Numbered from the stretch's first letter, positions 18,710 through 26,708 are shown. The stretch is DNA of 64,000 nt from Anaerolineales bacterium UBA2395 (GCA_002343775.1 DDSH01000012.1:186001-250000); one strand, 5' to 3'. Notes: generated from the letters alone by a model not told the origin. Translations and numbers: made by a program.

Positions 18710-19570
18710 CTACTTCCCCGCTTCAAGCGAGCGGATGTTGCGCCGGACCAGCCAAAGGATGATGCCGGTGGTCAAGAGAGCGACCACTGCAGCGAGGACG
18801 AGCCCCATCCAAGTGTTGGTGGTTGCGCCGCTCAGGGTGATGGTAGGGCGGGTGACAATGCCTTGAAGCCAATTGAATACGCCATTGAAGACAGCCGCAA
18901 GGGTGATGCCAAGCGGCATCCACCAGATCTGTTCCGATTCGAATTTGGCACGCCCGAGGAAGTATCCCGTAATGCCGGAGAACGCCGCCTGCGCTAATGC
19001 GACCACTGCCATGCGAATGATGCCTGCGCCAAGGTCCACACCGCCGTTCGAGACGACAAAGTTGATGTTCAGGACGGTGGCATAGCCCAATCCCGCTGCT
19101 GTGGCGTAGATGACGCCGTCGGTCGGTTCGTCGAATTCACCGGAGTTGTAGATGCTGTAACGCACCGCGGCATACTTCAGGAATTCCTGCGTGAAGCCGA
19201 CGACGAGAATTCCGCCCAAAATAACGGACATGGTGTCGTTGCGCAGCCAGTGGGAAACCCGGAACAGGTTCTCGACCACTGGGATGCCGATGGCGGCTGC
19301 CAGCAGAGCGCCCAACCCAAAAACACCGAGCACAAAGCCCTTGGGTTCAGGTTCCGCCCGGTCTTGCAGGTAGAAAAATGTCAACCAGATGGCGGCAGGC
19401 ACAAGTGCAAGAAAAACGCCTGTTAATAAAAGGGTATTGGGGGTGAAAACTGGTTGAATTGCCCCATCCAAAACGTAGACGATGCCCACGAAAACCACCA
19501 GGCTGACGATCAATAGGATCTCATCACGCCAGACGTGTTTTCGCTCGTGAATGACTTTTGCCTCACTCAT
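18710..19570 (-). CDS. PrsW-like intramembrane metalloprotease
   Basis: A 286-residue polytopic protein with about eight helices. Family signatures are RAEPEPKGFVLGVFGLGALLA, the conserved acidic stretch TQEFLKYAAVR and DEPTDGVIYATAAGLGYA, which in PrsW family proteins form the active site. PrsW of Bacillus cleaves an anti-sigma factor, but no anti-sigma gene is seen here. GAGGAGGAACGACTC precedes the ATG. First gene of the operon with the anchored protein and the S1C protease. Confidence 0.85.
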   Translation of the reverse strand: MSEAKVIHERKHVWRDEILLIVSLVVFVGIVYVLDGAIQPVFTPNTLLLTGVFLALVPAAIWLTFFYLQDRAEPEPKGFVLGVFGLGALLAAAIGIPVVENLFRVSHWLRNDTMSVILGGILVVGFTQEFLKYAAVRYSIYNSGEFDEPTDGVIYATAAGLGYATVLNINFVVSNGGVDLGAGIIRMAVVALAQAAFSGITGYFLGRAKFESEQIWWMPLGITLAAVFNGVFNWLQGIVTRPTITLSGATTNTWMGLVLAAVVALLTTGIILWLVRRNIRSLEAGK

Positions 19571-19678
19571 GAGTCGTTCCTCCTCTTTATAAGAATGTTA
19601 GTCTATCGTCCATCATATTGAAAAAAACGATAATGTCAATAGGAAGGAGGGGGGGAGGAGGCTTGGGGTTGGATCCGC

Positions 19679-20245
19679 TTACAGGCTGGCGACCAGCCCA
19701 AAGTCGGAGGGGAGAAGCGAGAACATGTGCGCGTCGTAGAGCCGTTTGCCGACGGTCATCCGGTTGAGCAGGATTCCCTCATAATGTGCGTTGATCTTTT
19801 CCGCGACCCGTTTGCTGGCGTCGTTGCCGATGGCGATGACGATCTCGGCGCGGATGAGTTTCACCCGTTCGAAGGCGAAGCGGGCAGATAGTTTGGCGGC
19901 GCGCCCGGCAATGCCCCTGCCGTGCTGCGGAGTGCGCACCCAATATCCGAGGTTGCAAAATTTGTAAACAGGGTGGATGTGACTCAAACCGCAGCCGCCC
20001 AGCAGGGTTCCTTGTTGGGCGTCGACAATGGCGAAGGAATACAGGCTGCCGCGCGACCATTCCGCGCGGGTGACGGTGATGAAGTTGCGGGCGACATCGA
20101 GGGTGTATGCCGGGGTCGCCCAGGACATCCACGGGCTGAGATCGGGCAGTGACTCTTGCACGGCTTTGTGCAGTTCTTTTTCCTCCCCAAATTCAAACGG
20201 GCGGATGGTGACCACCCCGTCGGTCATTTTCGAGTATGGGAACAT
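19679..20245 (-). CDS. GNAT acetyltransferase, RimJ/RimL type
   Basis: A 188-residue N-acetyltransferase with VVTIRPFEFGEEKELHKAV at the N-terminus, the acetyl-CoA loop YWVRTPQHGRGIAGRAAK at about residue 115 and the C-terminal VAEKINAHYEGILLNRM. The start at 20245 is chosen from the conserved start region; 20227 is an alternative. Substrate unknown. It is separated from the upstream response regulator by an intrinsic terminator. Confidence 0.85.
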   Translation of the reverse strand: MFPYSKMTDGVVTIRPFEFGEEKELHKAVQESLPDLSPWMSWATPAYTLDVARNFITVTRAEWSRGSLYSFAIVDAQQGTLLGGCGLSHIHPVYKFCNLGYWVRTPQHGRGIAGRAAKLSARFAFERVKLIRAEIVIAIGNDASKRVAEKINAHYEGILLNRMTVGKRLYDAHMFSLLPSDFGLVASL

Positions 20246-20258
20246 GGCACTCTTTCGA

Positions 20259-20300
20259 CAAAAAAAGAGACACGTTTCACTGGAAGGTGAGATGTGTCTC
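20259..20300 (-). terminator. Intrinsic terminator of the response regulator gene
   Basis: On the minus strand GAGACAC (complement of 20294-20300) pairs with GTGTCTC (complement of 20267-20273) and is followed by a run of T residues (complement of 20260-20266). Confidence 0.85.
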
Positions 20301-20327
20301 CATGAGGGTTCTGCCGGTTGGGAATGG

Positions 20328-20984
20328 TTATGAAATATAGTCTCGCAGGTTGTGTTCCACTGCGTAGGCGGCTGCCTCGGCACGGTTGTTCACATTCAAC
20401 TTTGAGAGAATGCTCGAGACGTAGTTGCGCACCGTGCCTTCGCCGAGGAAGAGGGTCTTGGCGATCTCGCGGTTGGTCTTGCCTTCAGAGACGAGCAGCA
20501 GCACGTGTTTTTCCTGCTGGCTCAAGTGGGCAAAGGCAGATGCCTCTTCTTCTTTCACGGCGCGGCGCACTTCCTGGAAGACGCGCTGCGTCACCGCCGG
20601 GTCGAGCAGCGCTTCGCCGCGACCGACTGACTCGAGCGCTTTGACCAGGTCTTCGCTGCCGATCTGCTTGAGGATGTAACCCGAGGCTCCCGCGCGAATG
20701 GCGGAAAAGAGCATTTCGTCCTCGGCGTACGAGGTGAGCATGATAACCTTCGTGTTGGGGAACTGGTTCACGATCTGCTCGCAGGCTTCGATGCCCGATG
20801 TGCCGGGCAGGCGAATATCCATCACGACCACATCGGGCTTGAGCAGGGACGTTTGCTCGAGCGCTTCACGCGCCGAACCGGCTTCTCCCACCACATCGAA
20901 TTGCGGGTGCCGCTCGAGCAGCGATTTCAGCCCGAGGCGCACCACTTCATGATCGTCTACAAGGATGATTCGTTGTTTCTTCAT
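20328..20984 (-). CDS. NarL/LuxR-type response regulator
   Basis: Two-component transcription regulator of 218 residues. The receiver has DDHE at 10-13, phosphoacceptor Asp 56 in VVVMDIRLPG, Thr/Ser in MLTSYAE and Lys in ILKQIGSEDLVKAL. The C-terminal LuxR helix-turn-helix reads LVSEGKTNREIAKTLFLGEGTVRNYVSSILSKL. No histidine kinase is adjacent, so it is an orphan here. ATG 20984 is preferred over 20993 because the latter overlaps a TAAAAT box; 20984 is 7 nt from it. Confidence 0.92.
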   Translation of the reverse strand: MKKQRIILVDDHEVVRLGLKSLLERHPQFDVVGEAGSAREALEQTSLLKPDVVVMDIRLPGTSGIEACEQIVNQFPNTKVIMLTSYAEDEMLFSAIRAGASGYILKQIGSEDLVKALESVGRGEALLDPAVTQRVFQEVRRAVKEEEASAFAHLSQQEKHVLLLVSEGKTNREIAKTLFLGEGTVRNYVSSILSKLNVNNRAEAAAYAVEHNLRDYIS

Positions 20985-20991
20985 GAGCCCC

Positions 20992-20997
20992 ATTTTA
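20992..20997 (-). promoter_or_regulatory. -10 box for leaderless response regulator transcript
   Basis: TAAAAT on the minus strand ends 7 nt before the ATG at 20984, matching the spacing of the other leaderless candidates. Confidence 0.5.
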
Positions 20998-21027
20998 CCC
21001 TATGAAATATGAAAAAACGGGCAAAAT

Positions 21028-21498
21028 TCATGAAATTCCCACCTTTTTCAAACTCTGCAAATGTTCCTCGATATGCGCCAGGCTGCGCTCCACCCAAAGT
21101 TGCAGCGTCAGCCCGCTGCCAAGCGTCTCATGCCGGCTCAGGCGCGACCACCCCTCTTGCGGCATTTCCTTCAAGGCGCTGCACATTCCGGCGATGCTGG
21201 CGGAAAACTCACCCAGCACGCTGGCAAGCGGCTCGTCCGCTTTGTAATGCTCCGCCATCCAATGATCGGCATTGAAACTCGGGAACTCAGGATTATCCTC
21301 GCTCAACGTCCGGCGGATGCGCGCACCATAAACGAAGCGCTCCCCATCCCGCGTATGGGCTGCGATCTGATGCACGTTCCATTCGCCCTCCACATTGGTG
21401 GACGGGTCAGCGAACGATTCGCACGCCGCGCAAAATTCAGCCGCTGCTTCGCCCAGCCGCGCGATCAACTTTTCGCGATATTCCAACAATTCTTTCAT
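21028..21498 (-). CDS. DinB-like four-helix metal-binding protein
   Basis: A 156-residue helical protein of the DinB/maleylpyruvate isomerase N-domain superfamily. Candidate metal-binding His residues are in EWNVHQIAAHTRDGE (about residues 42-56) and SLAHIEEHLQSL (near the end), the usual three-His arrangement. Family members are often thiol-dependent enzymes, but the substrate is not predictable. It overlaps the upstream SDR gene by 4 nt. Confidence 0.75.
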   Translation of the reverse strand: MKELLEYREKLIARLGEAAAEFCAACESFADPSTNVEGEWNVHQIAAHTRDGERFVYGARIRRTLSEDNPEFPSFNADHWMAEHYKADEPLASVLGEFSASIAGMCSALKEMPQEGWSRLSRHETLGSGLTLQLWVERSLAHIEEHLQSLKKVGIS

Positions 21499-22082
21499 GC
21501 TTCCTCCAGGATGCGCATTGCCGCATCGAACGAACTCACAGCGTGGATGCGGATTCCATGCTGACTCAGTTCACGGTCTGCCTGATGCGATAACTCCATC
21601 AAGCCGGCTTTGCTTGCAAAATACGCGCCCGCTTCGCCGCCGGACCCGCCGCCTGAGTCTGCCACCAGATTCAGGATCACCCCTTTGCCTTTGGTTTTCA
21701 TCACGCGCCCTGCGGTTTGGATCATCAAAAAAGCGCCCGTCAAGTTCACCTCGAGCGTGCGATGCCAGTCCCATTCATCCATTGCCAGCAGGGAACCATG
21801 CGGCTCCACCGCCGCGTGGTTGATGAGGATATCGACGCCGCCGAAATCATCCTCCACGTTTTTGATGACGGTTTGCGCCCCGACTTTCTTGGCGATGTCC
21901 TCCACGTAGGCTTTGGCATTTCCGCCATTTGCAAGGATGCCATCCACAACTTCCTCCACATTCATGGGGGAAATGTCGTTCGCGGCGATGATCGCGCCGC
22001 GCTTGGCGAGTTGCTCTGCCAGTTTGCGTCCGCTGCCTTTTCCTGCGCCGGTGATGAGAATGATTTTGTCTTTGAGTTCCAT
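21495..22082 (-). CDS. Short-chain dehydrogenase/reductase, compact
   Basis: NAD(P)-dependent oxidoreductase with the Rossmann motif TGAGKGSGRKLAE (T-G-x3-G-x-G), the NHAAV equivalent of the NNAG motif, and the Ser/Tyr/Lys set with YFASK. At 195 residues it is about 50 shorter than a typical classical SDR, ending soon after the substrate-loop region, so the C-terminal part is reduced. It lies 15 nt after the M23 gene and overlaps the DinB-like gene. Confidence 0.85.
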   Translation of the reverse strand: MELKDKIILITGAGKGSGRKLAEQLAKRGAIIAANDISPMNVEEVVDGILANGGNAKAYVEDIAKKVGAQTVIKNVEDDFGGVDILINHAAVEPHGSLLAMDEWDWHRTLEVNLTGAFLMIQTAGRVMKTKGKGVILNLVADSGGGSGGEAGAYFASKAGLMELSHQADRELSQHGIRIHAVSSFDAAMRILEEA

Positions 22083-22097
22083 GATCTTTTTCTTGGG

Positions 22098-22793
22098 TCA
22101 GTTACAAAATGGGATCGTATCCGGGTTTTCGTTGGCGTTCAGTGGCAGCCCAAAATACGGCGAGGGGTCGTATGTGTTTTCAATATCCAGTTCGTTCTTG
22201 TAATTTCCAAAGCCATCATCCTCCACAATGGAGATGTGCAAATGCACGCCCACCGGGTTGAGCGGATCGCCGGAGAAATTGCCCTGATATCCTAAAAACG
22301 TGCCCGCCTCCACGAAAACCTCTTGTGTGCCTTGCGGGAATTCCGGCGAGATGTAGGAATTTCCGTTCGCATCTGCCATGTGAGTATAGTACACCCAGAT
22401 CTGTCGCGAAGGGTCGATCGGGTCTTGCGGCACGCGGATGATGACCGTGGATTTCCAATCCGCTTCGCGGGTGAGGTAGCCTGGGTAGGCTGCCACAATG
22501 GGCGTTACGCCGACGCTTGTCCCGGCGAAAATATCCAACCCGGAGTGACGATGACCGGGGCGGAAGGAATCGTCCCAGATAAAGCCGATCAAGCCATCGG
22601 TGGGGAAGATGAACGGGGCGTCATCGCAGACCGCGCCCGTCGTCATCACCAGATTGGGTCTCGTGGATGGGTCGCGGATGTATTCGATCACCTGCATGGT
22701 GCGGGTGGCGCTTCTTCCATATGTAAAGTACAGATAAATCCCCGCAGCGGCGATTGCTACAGGGATGGCAAGTAAAAATGATCTTTTGTACAT
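22098..22793 (-). CDS. Membrane-anchored M23 (LytM-type) peptidase
   Basis: Predicted zinc peptidase or peptidoglycan-binding protein. One N-terminal hydrophobic segment (about residues 5-24) anchors it outside the membrane. The M23 metal set is visible: HRHSGLDI (H-x3-D core, about residue 82), then YTHMAD and GVHLHIS (H-x-H, about residue 199). Length is 231. First gene of the minus-strand group with the SDR and DinB-like genes; the start codon is 7 nt from TATAAT. Confidence 0.85.
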   Translation of the reverse strand: MYKRSFLLAIPVAIAAAGIYLYFTYGRSATRTMQVIEYIRDPSTRPNLVMTTGAVCDDAPFIFPTDGLIGFIWDDSFRPGHRHSGLDIFAGTSVGVTPIVAAYPGYLTREADWKSTVIIRVPQDPIDPSRQIWVYYTHMADANGNSYISPEFPQGTQEVFVEAGTFLGYQGNFSGDPLNPVGVHLHISIVEDDGFGNYKNELDIENTYDPSPYFGLPLNANENPDTIPFCN

Positions 22794-22800
22794 TGATGTA

Positions 22801-22806
22801 ATTATA
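22801..22806 (-). promoter_or_regulatory. -10 box for leaderless M23 peptidase transcript
   Basis: TATAAT on the minus strand is followed by 7 nt and the ATG at 22793. No -35 consensus is apparent. Confidence 0.6.
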
Positions 22807-22834
22807 TATGCTTTGCGGAATTTGAAATTGCCTA

Positions 22835-22866
22835 TTGAAAATCGTATGAAAACTTGTAATAATAAT
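22835..22866 (+). promoter_or_regulatory. Probable promoter of the c-di-GMP leader
   Basis: TTGAAA (22835-22840) is followed after about 16-17 nt by TAATAATAAT. The exact -10 register is uncertain because of the AAT repetition. It would start a transcript of about 310 nt before the protease ATG. Confidence 0.45.
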
Positions 22867-22886
22867 ACTGCCGTGTTATGACATAT

Positions 22887-22972
22887 CCTCCTCTAGGAGG
22901 GTGCTGGCATGGGGTTCTGCCTGTATTTGCATGAATGGGAGCCCGATCCGGTAAAACTGGTTTGTTGCTTCC
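22887..22972 (+). ncRNA. Structured leader RNA, unrecognised
   Basis: Two or three hairpins precede the c-di-GMP aptamer: CCTCC (22887-22891) with GGAGG (22896-22900), then GGGAGC (22937-22942) with GCTTCC (22967-22972) enclosing CCGGT (22948-22952) with ACTGG (22956-22960). I do not match it to a known riboswitch class. It may be simple leader structure or a second sensing element. Confidence 0.35.
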
Positions 22973-22996
22973 TAAAGATATTTATTGGTATGTTCG

Positions 22997-23077
22997 TGTT
23001 AAAAAGCAAACCTGCCGCGAGGCGGGGACGCAAAGTCATGGGTCTTCCATGCTGTGATACGGAAGATTGCCAGACCG
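22997..23077 (+). ncRNA. c-di-GMP-I (GEMM) riboswitch aptamer
   Basis: The conserved landmarks of the GEMM-I aptamer are present in order: GCAAACC, a stem closed by a GNRA-type GCGA tetraloop (CCTGCC-GCGA-GGCGGG), GGGACGCAAAG, then the second helix with GGGTCTTCC and its partner GGAAGATTGCC, the tetraloop-receptor side. It is directly followed by an intrinsic terminator and then the subtilisin gene, so it should couple cyclic di-GMP to synthesis of a secreted protease. Whether it is an ON or OFF switch is not settled by the pairing I can see. Confidence 0.88.
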
Positions 23078-23105
23078 CCGAAGCGAACTTCGGCGGTTTT
23101 TGTTT
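23074..23105 (+). terminator. Expression-platform terminator of the c-di-GMP riboswitch
   Basis: ACCGCCGAAG (23074-23083) and CTTCGGCGGT (23088-23097) form a perfect 10-bp stem with loop CGAA, followed by TTTTGTTT. Its 5' arm begins within the last aptamer pairs (the GAC at 23073-23075), so aptamer closure and terminator formation may compete. Confidence 0.85.
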
Positions 23106-23187
23106 AGTAAGGAGGTGCTTCGTTTAACCTGTTCTGTCGAATTTGATAATCCATCAAAACCCTACATCTTCCAAAGGAGAAAATCGA

Positions 23188-24579
23188 ATGAAACGCTTGA
23201 TCACGATTCTTGTGCTGGTGTTTTTTATCGCCGCCCTCTTGGTAGTCCCTGCCGGGGCGGACTCGACCAAATCCTATATCCTGATGGCTAAGGGCAACAA
23301 ATTGCCCAAAGGTTTGGAGGCGAAGGTAGCTGCGGCTGGCGGAACGATCGATCGCTATATCGAGCAGGTTGGTCTGGTTGTGGTTTCATCCAATGACCCA
23401 AACTTCTCAGTTAATGCTGCCAAAATTTCGGGTATCAGTGATGTGATGCCGAACGTTGTTTCGCAATGGGTAGGACCCCTTGGTGACTTCAACCCGGAAG
23501 ATATATCTGTAAGTGAAGACTTCGGCAATCCGCCTGTCAGCGGTGACGACGATTTTTTCTTTGATTTGCAATGGGGGCATGATGCTGTTGACGCGCCCGA
23601 AGCATGGAATGAAGGGTATCGCGGTGCAGGCGCACGCGTTGCTGTTTTGGATGGCGGTTTCGATCTCGATCATCCGGACCTGGCTCCCAACATCAATATG
23701 GCTCTCAGCATGAATTTTGTGGCGGGCGAAACCCTCCAATACGCGCTCCCCGATCCATTCAGTCATGGCTCGCATACTGCTGGTACCATCGCTGCGGCAG
23801 ATAACGGCTTTGGGACGATAGGTGTCGCTCCCGAGGCGGAATTGGTGCTGATCAAGGTGCTCGGCGATGAAGGTTCCGGTTCGTTCGCGGACGTAATTTC
23901 GGGTATCGTGTATGCTGCAGATGTCGATGCAGACATCATCAGCATGAGTCTCGGCGCTTATCTCAATAAGAACGGCTTCTGCGACTCGGAAGGTTGTGTC
24001 AGCGCAAACGAAGTTGCTGCGCTGGTGAACGCGATCAAACGGGCGACCGATTACGCCAACAAGGAAGGCTCACTGGTCATTGCTTCTGCAGGGAATGATG
24101 CGATTGACTTCGACCATACGGCTAATCTCATCCATATCCCCTCAGACCTGCCAAAGGTGCTTTCCATTTCCGCCACGGCTCCCATTGGATGGGCAACTGA
24201 CCCGGGAAATATCTTCCTGGACAACCTTGCCAGCTACAGCAACTATGGACAGTCTGCGATTGACTTTGGCGCGCCCGGCGGAGATTTTGTCTACCCTGGA
24301 GAAGAAGCGTGCCTGATTGCCGGTCTTTTGCGTCCTTGTTGGGTGTTTGACCTCGTTTTCAGCACAGGTAACAACGGTTGGTATTGGTCGGCAGGCACCA
24401 GTATGGCTGCTCCACATGCCTCTGGCGTGGCAGCGATCATCGTTGGTATGAATGGCGGGGATATGAATCCCGCGCATCTTGAAGCAGCGCTGCGTGCTTC
24501 TGCCGATGATCTTGGCAAGCCGGGCAATGACGATGCCTACGGTGCAGGTCGCGTCAATGCCTATAATGCCGTAAGATAA
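23188..24579 (+). CDS. Secreted subtilisin-like S8 serine protease
   Basis: A 463-residue secreted protease. The signal peptide (about residues 1-24) is followed by an inhibitor-type propeptide (about 27-95) and the S8 catalytic domain with Asp 155 in VAVLDGGFDLDHPDL, His 196 in SHGSHTAGTIAA, the oxyanion Asn in IASAGND and Ser 405 in SAGTSMAAPHASG. ATG 23188 follows AAAGGAGA. It is the only gene in a unit led by the c-di-GMP riboswitch and closed by a terminator, so extracellular proteolysis appears to be linked to the motile/sessile second messenger. Confidence 0.93.
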   Translation: MKRLITILVLVFFIAALLVVPAGADSTKSYILMAKGNKLPKGLEAKVAAAGGTIDRYIEQVGLVVVSSNDPNFSVNAAKISGISDVMPNVVSQWVGPLGDFNPEDISVSEDFGNPPVSGDDDFFFDLQWGHDAVDAPEAWNEGYRGAGARVAVLDGGFDLDHPDLAPNINMALSMNFVAGETLQYALPDPFSHGSHTAGTIAAADNGFGTIGVAPEAELVLIKVLGDEGSGSFADVISGIVYAADVDADIISMSLGAYLNKNGFCDSEGCVSANEVAALVNAIKRATDYANKEGSLVIASAGNDAIDFDHTANLIHIPSDLPKVLSISATAPIGWATDPGNIFLDNLASYSNYGQSAIDFGAPGGDFVYPGEEACLIAGLLRPCWVFDLVFSTGNNGWYWSAGTSMAAPHASGVAAIIVGMNGGDMNPAHLEAALRASADDLGKPGNDDAYGAGRVNAYNAVR

Positions 24580-24601
24580 AACTTGGATCTCTGATCCTGG
24601 T

Positions 24602-24636
24602 CAGGCTGGTGGAAAACCCATCAGCCTGTTTTCTTT
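24602..24636 (+). terminator. Intrinsic terminator after the S8 protease
   Basis: CAGGCTGGTGG pairs with CCCATCAGCCTG around an AAAA loop, followed by TTTTCTTT. Confidence 0.88.
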
Positions 24637-24743
24637 AAGTGGCGGGTGCAGTTTCTAACAAAAAATCTATTCGATGTTATCCAAATTCTTATATTTCAAA
24701 TTTAAGATACGGACATTGATAAAACAAACAGGAGACATAAACT

Positions 24744-25130
24744 ATGACCCTTTACATCCAATCTTATCCGTTTCGCCGCACTGCCACCCGCCGCTGGGTT
24801 GCACAACCCCAAGCCCGCTCACTGATGGTCAACGTCCGCGAGAAAGAGGATGCGTACATCCTATCCGCGCTCGTGCCCGGACTCAAAGCCGAAGACCTGA
24901 ACATTCAGGTGCTTGAGAACGTGGTCCGTATTGAGGGCGAATACAAAGCCGAAGAAGCCGAATATCTGCTGAGCGAACTCCCGCAGGGAAGTTTCCAGCG
25001 CACACTGCGCATGCCCGCCGAGATCGAAGCGGACAAAGTCGAGGCGAAGATCGCCGATGGCGTCCTGACCCTGACCCTGCCCAAAGCCGAGTCCGCGCGC
25101 CCGAAGCGCATTCAGGTTTCGGTCAACTAA
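24744..25130 (+). CDS. Small heat shock protein, Hsp20/alpha-crystallin
   Basis: ATP-independent holdase chaperone of 128 residues. The alpha-crystallin domain starts at MVNVREKEDAYILSALVPGLKAEDL (about residue 28) and ends with DGVLTLTLPKAE, containing the G-V-L-x-L-x-L-P signature. The C-terminus keeps an IQV motif of the I-x-I/V type used for oligomer assembly. ACAGGAGACATAAACT precedes the ATG. The 164-nt upstream gap shows no CIRCE or other heat-shock operator that I can identify. Confidence 0.93.
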   Translation: MTLYIQSYPFRRTATRRWVAQPQARSLMVNVREKEDAYILSALVPGLKAEDLNIQVLENVVRIEGEYKAEEAEYLLSELPQGSFQRTLRMPAEIEADKVEAKIADGVLTLTLPKAESARPKRIQVSVN

Positions 25131-25137
25131 TCAAGCC

Positions 25138-25169
25138 AAGGTCACGCCTGAAGCGTGACCTTCTTTTTT
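25138..25169 (+). terminator. Intrinsic terminator after hsp20
   Basis: AAGGTCACGC (25138-25147) and GCGTGACCTT (25153-25162) pair perfectly, followed by CTTTTTT. Confidence 0.92.
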
Positions 25170-25209
25170 ACCGTTATAATTCTGGGACTCTTATTCTCGG
25201 AGAACCCAA

Positions 25210-26229
25210 GTGCGTGCAAAACAAATTCTGTTCGTCCTTCTGCTCGTTTCGATTCTGACTGCTTGCGGCGGAACCGAGCCCACCGACATCCCGGCTCCCA
25301 CCGTCGTCCCTTCGCATACTCCCCAGCCGCCTGCCACGGCCATCCCGACCTCGTCCACACCGTTGGCAATTCTCGTCCTTCCGGCAGATATGGACAAGAC
25401 CTCTTTCGACCTGTATCAGGAAACCGTCTACGACCTCGCGCAGACATCCGGTTTTCGGTTTCAGGTGCGCAACGTGTTGACGCCTGAAGATCTGGCAGAC
25501 CCCACCTTGAAGGTTGTGATTGCTTTACCGCCCGACCCGGGCATCGCCTCCTTGGCGCCTACAGCTCCCGGTGTGCAATTTCTAGCGGTGAACATTCCCA
25601 ACCTTACTGCCGGCGGGAATGTGAGCGTTCTCGCCCCGGATGGGCAGGCGGAACTTCCCGCCTTCCTTGCCGGGTACACTCTGGCAATGCTTGTCGAAGA
25701 GTACCATCTGGGCATGTTGTACCCTGAAGGCGATAACGATGCGAACCGCGCCGTCAACGCTTTTAACAACGGCATGAGATACTACTGCGGTTTGTGCAAG
25801 ACGATCTATTTCTCGCCGATCGCTTATCCGACGTTTCTGTCGATTCCCCCCGGGGAAAACCCCGATACTTATGGCGGCTATGCCAATGTACTCATCAACG
25901 ACCGCGATGTGGATGCACTTTACATCTATCCCAGCCTTGCCAGCGACGATTTCCTGACCTATGTAGGCACACAGGGCGTTTACCTCATCGGGACGGTCAT
26001 GCCGCAGCAGCGCCCCGGCGGTTGGGTGATGACCATCACCCCGGATACGATCAAGGCGATCCAGACCTCATGGTCCAGCATGATCGCCGGGCAGGGCGGA
26101 ATCACGGTTCAATCCCCACTCGGAATTGCAGATGTGGACCCGGGCATTCTCACCCCGGGAAAGCAGCGTCTGGTGCAAGGCGTTTTGGATGACCTGCTGG
26201 CTGGGCGAATCCTGACATCAAATCCCTAA
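25210..26229 (+). CDS. BMP/PnrA-like periplasmic-binding lipoprotein
   Basis: A lipoprotein of 339 residues with lipobox LTACGG (Cys about residue 19) and a Pro/Thr-rich linker to about residue 50. The fold signals FLAVNIPNL, LPAFLAGYTLAMLVEEYHLGMLY and NAFNNGMRYYCGLCKTIYF resemble the BMP/PnrA class of substrate-binding proteins that bind nucleosides. No permease or ATPase genes are adjacent, so it may be an orphan receptor. The start is GTG at 25210 with CTCGGAGAACCCA upstream, and TATAAT at 25175-25180 is a likely -10. Confidence 0.65.
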   Translation: MRAKQILFVLLLVSILTACGGTEPTDIPAPTVVPSHTPQPPATAIPTSSTPLAILVLPADMDKTSFDLYQETVYDLAQTSGFRFQVRNVLTPEDLADPTLKVVIALPPDPGIASLAPTAPGVQFLAVNIPNLTAGGNVSVLAPDGQAELPAFLAGYTLAMLVEEYHLGMLYPEGDNDANRAVNAFNNGMRYYCGLCKTIYFSPIAYPTFLSIPPGENPDTYGGYANVLINDRDVDALYIYPSLASDDFLTYVGTQGVYLIGTVMPQQRPGGWVMTITPDTIKAIQTSWSSMIAGQGGITVQSPLGIADVDPGILTPGKQRLVQGVLDDLLAGRILTSNP

Positions 26230-26231
26230 AC

Positions 26232-26266
26232 AAAAAATGACGGGCGTTCAAGCCCGTCATTTTTTT
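26232..26266. terminator. Bidirectional intrinsic terminator
   Basis: AAAAAATGACGGGC and GCCCGTCATTTTTT form a perfect stem around GTTCAA, between convergent genes. Confidence 0.92.
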
Positions 26267-26708
26267 ACACAAAAACCTGTATGGGTTGCCTGCGTGGCAC
26301 GATCCAATCCTGACGCGCCAGCCAGGTCACACACTTGATCACCAGCGCCATCGGGCTGATGGGAGTGCTGATGTACTCATCCACACCGGCGCGGTAATAC
26401 TTGGCAATCTCGAGTTTGTCCCTTTCGGGCGCCAGCAAGATCAGTGTGCCATCGGTGGTGAGACGGACGCTCTGACAGATTTCCAATTGTTCTTCCAAGG
26501 GAAGGGATCCGTCGAAATTGAGGAGGATCAGCGCGGGCGTGAGCATCTGCGCGGATTGCAGTCCGCGCACTGCCGTCGCTTCGCTGACGACGCGGTAATT
26601 CTTCTGCTCGAAGAAGGTTTCCCACAGGGAAACCAGTTCAACATCCCGGGAGATGATGAGGACAGTTTGCAGTTCATTGATATTGCGGTTCGTTCCGTAT
26701 GCAACCAT
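26265..26708 (-). CDS. Pseudo-receiver domain protein
   Basis: A 147-residue single-domain protein with CheY-like fold segments: QTVLIISRDVELVSLWETFF, ALILLNFDGSLPLEEQ, TLILLAPERD and GVDEYISTPISPMALV. The residues needed for phosphorylation appear changed: the phosphoacceptor position in LLNFDG is Asn rather than Asp, and the K-P motif reads TP. It therefore looks like a phosphorylation-independent receiver. It stands alone with GGAAGGACACC before the ATG. Confidence 0.7.
   Translation of the reverse strand: MVAYGTNRNINELQTVLIISRDVELVSLWETFFEQKNYRVVSEATAVRGLQSAQMLTPALILLNFDGSLPLEEQLEICQSVRLTTDGTLILLAPERDKLEIAKYYRAGVDEYISTPISPMALVIKCVTWLARQDWIVPRRQPIQVFV

Noticed and set aside
22909..23127. 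72-codon open frame over the protease leader
   Set aside because: It runs straight through the c-di-GMP aptamer and terminator, whose RNA conservation explains the sequence; the peptide is not protein-like and the start lacks a binding site.
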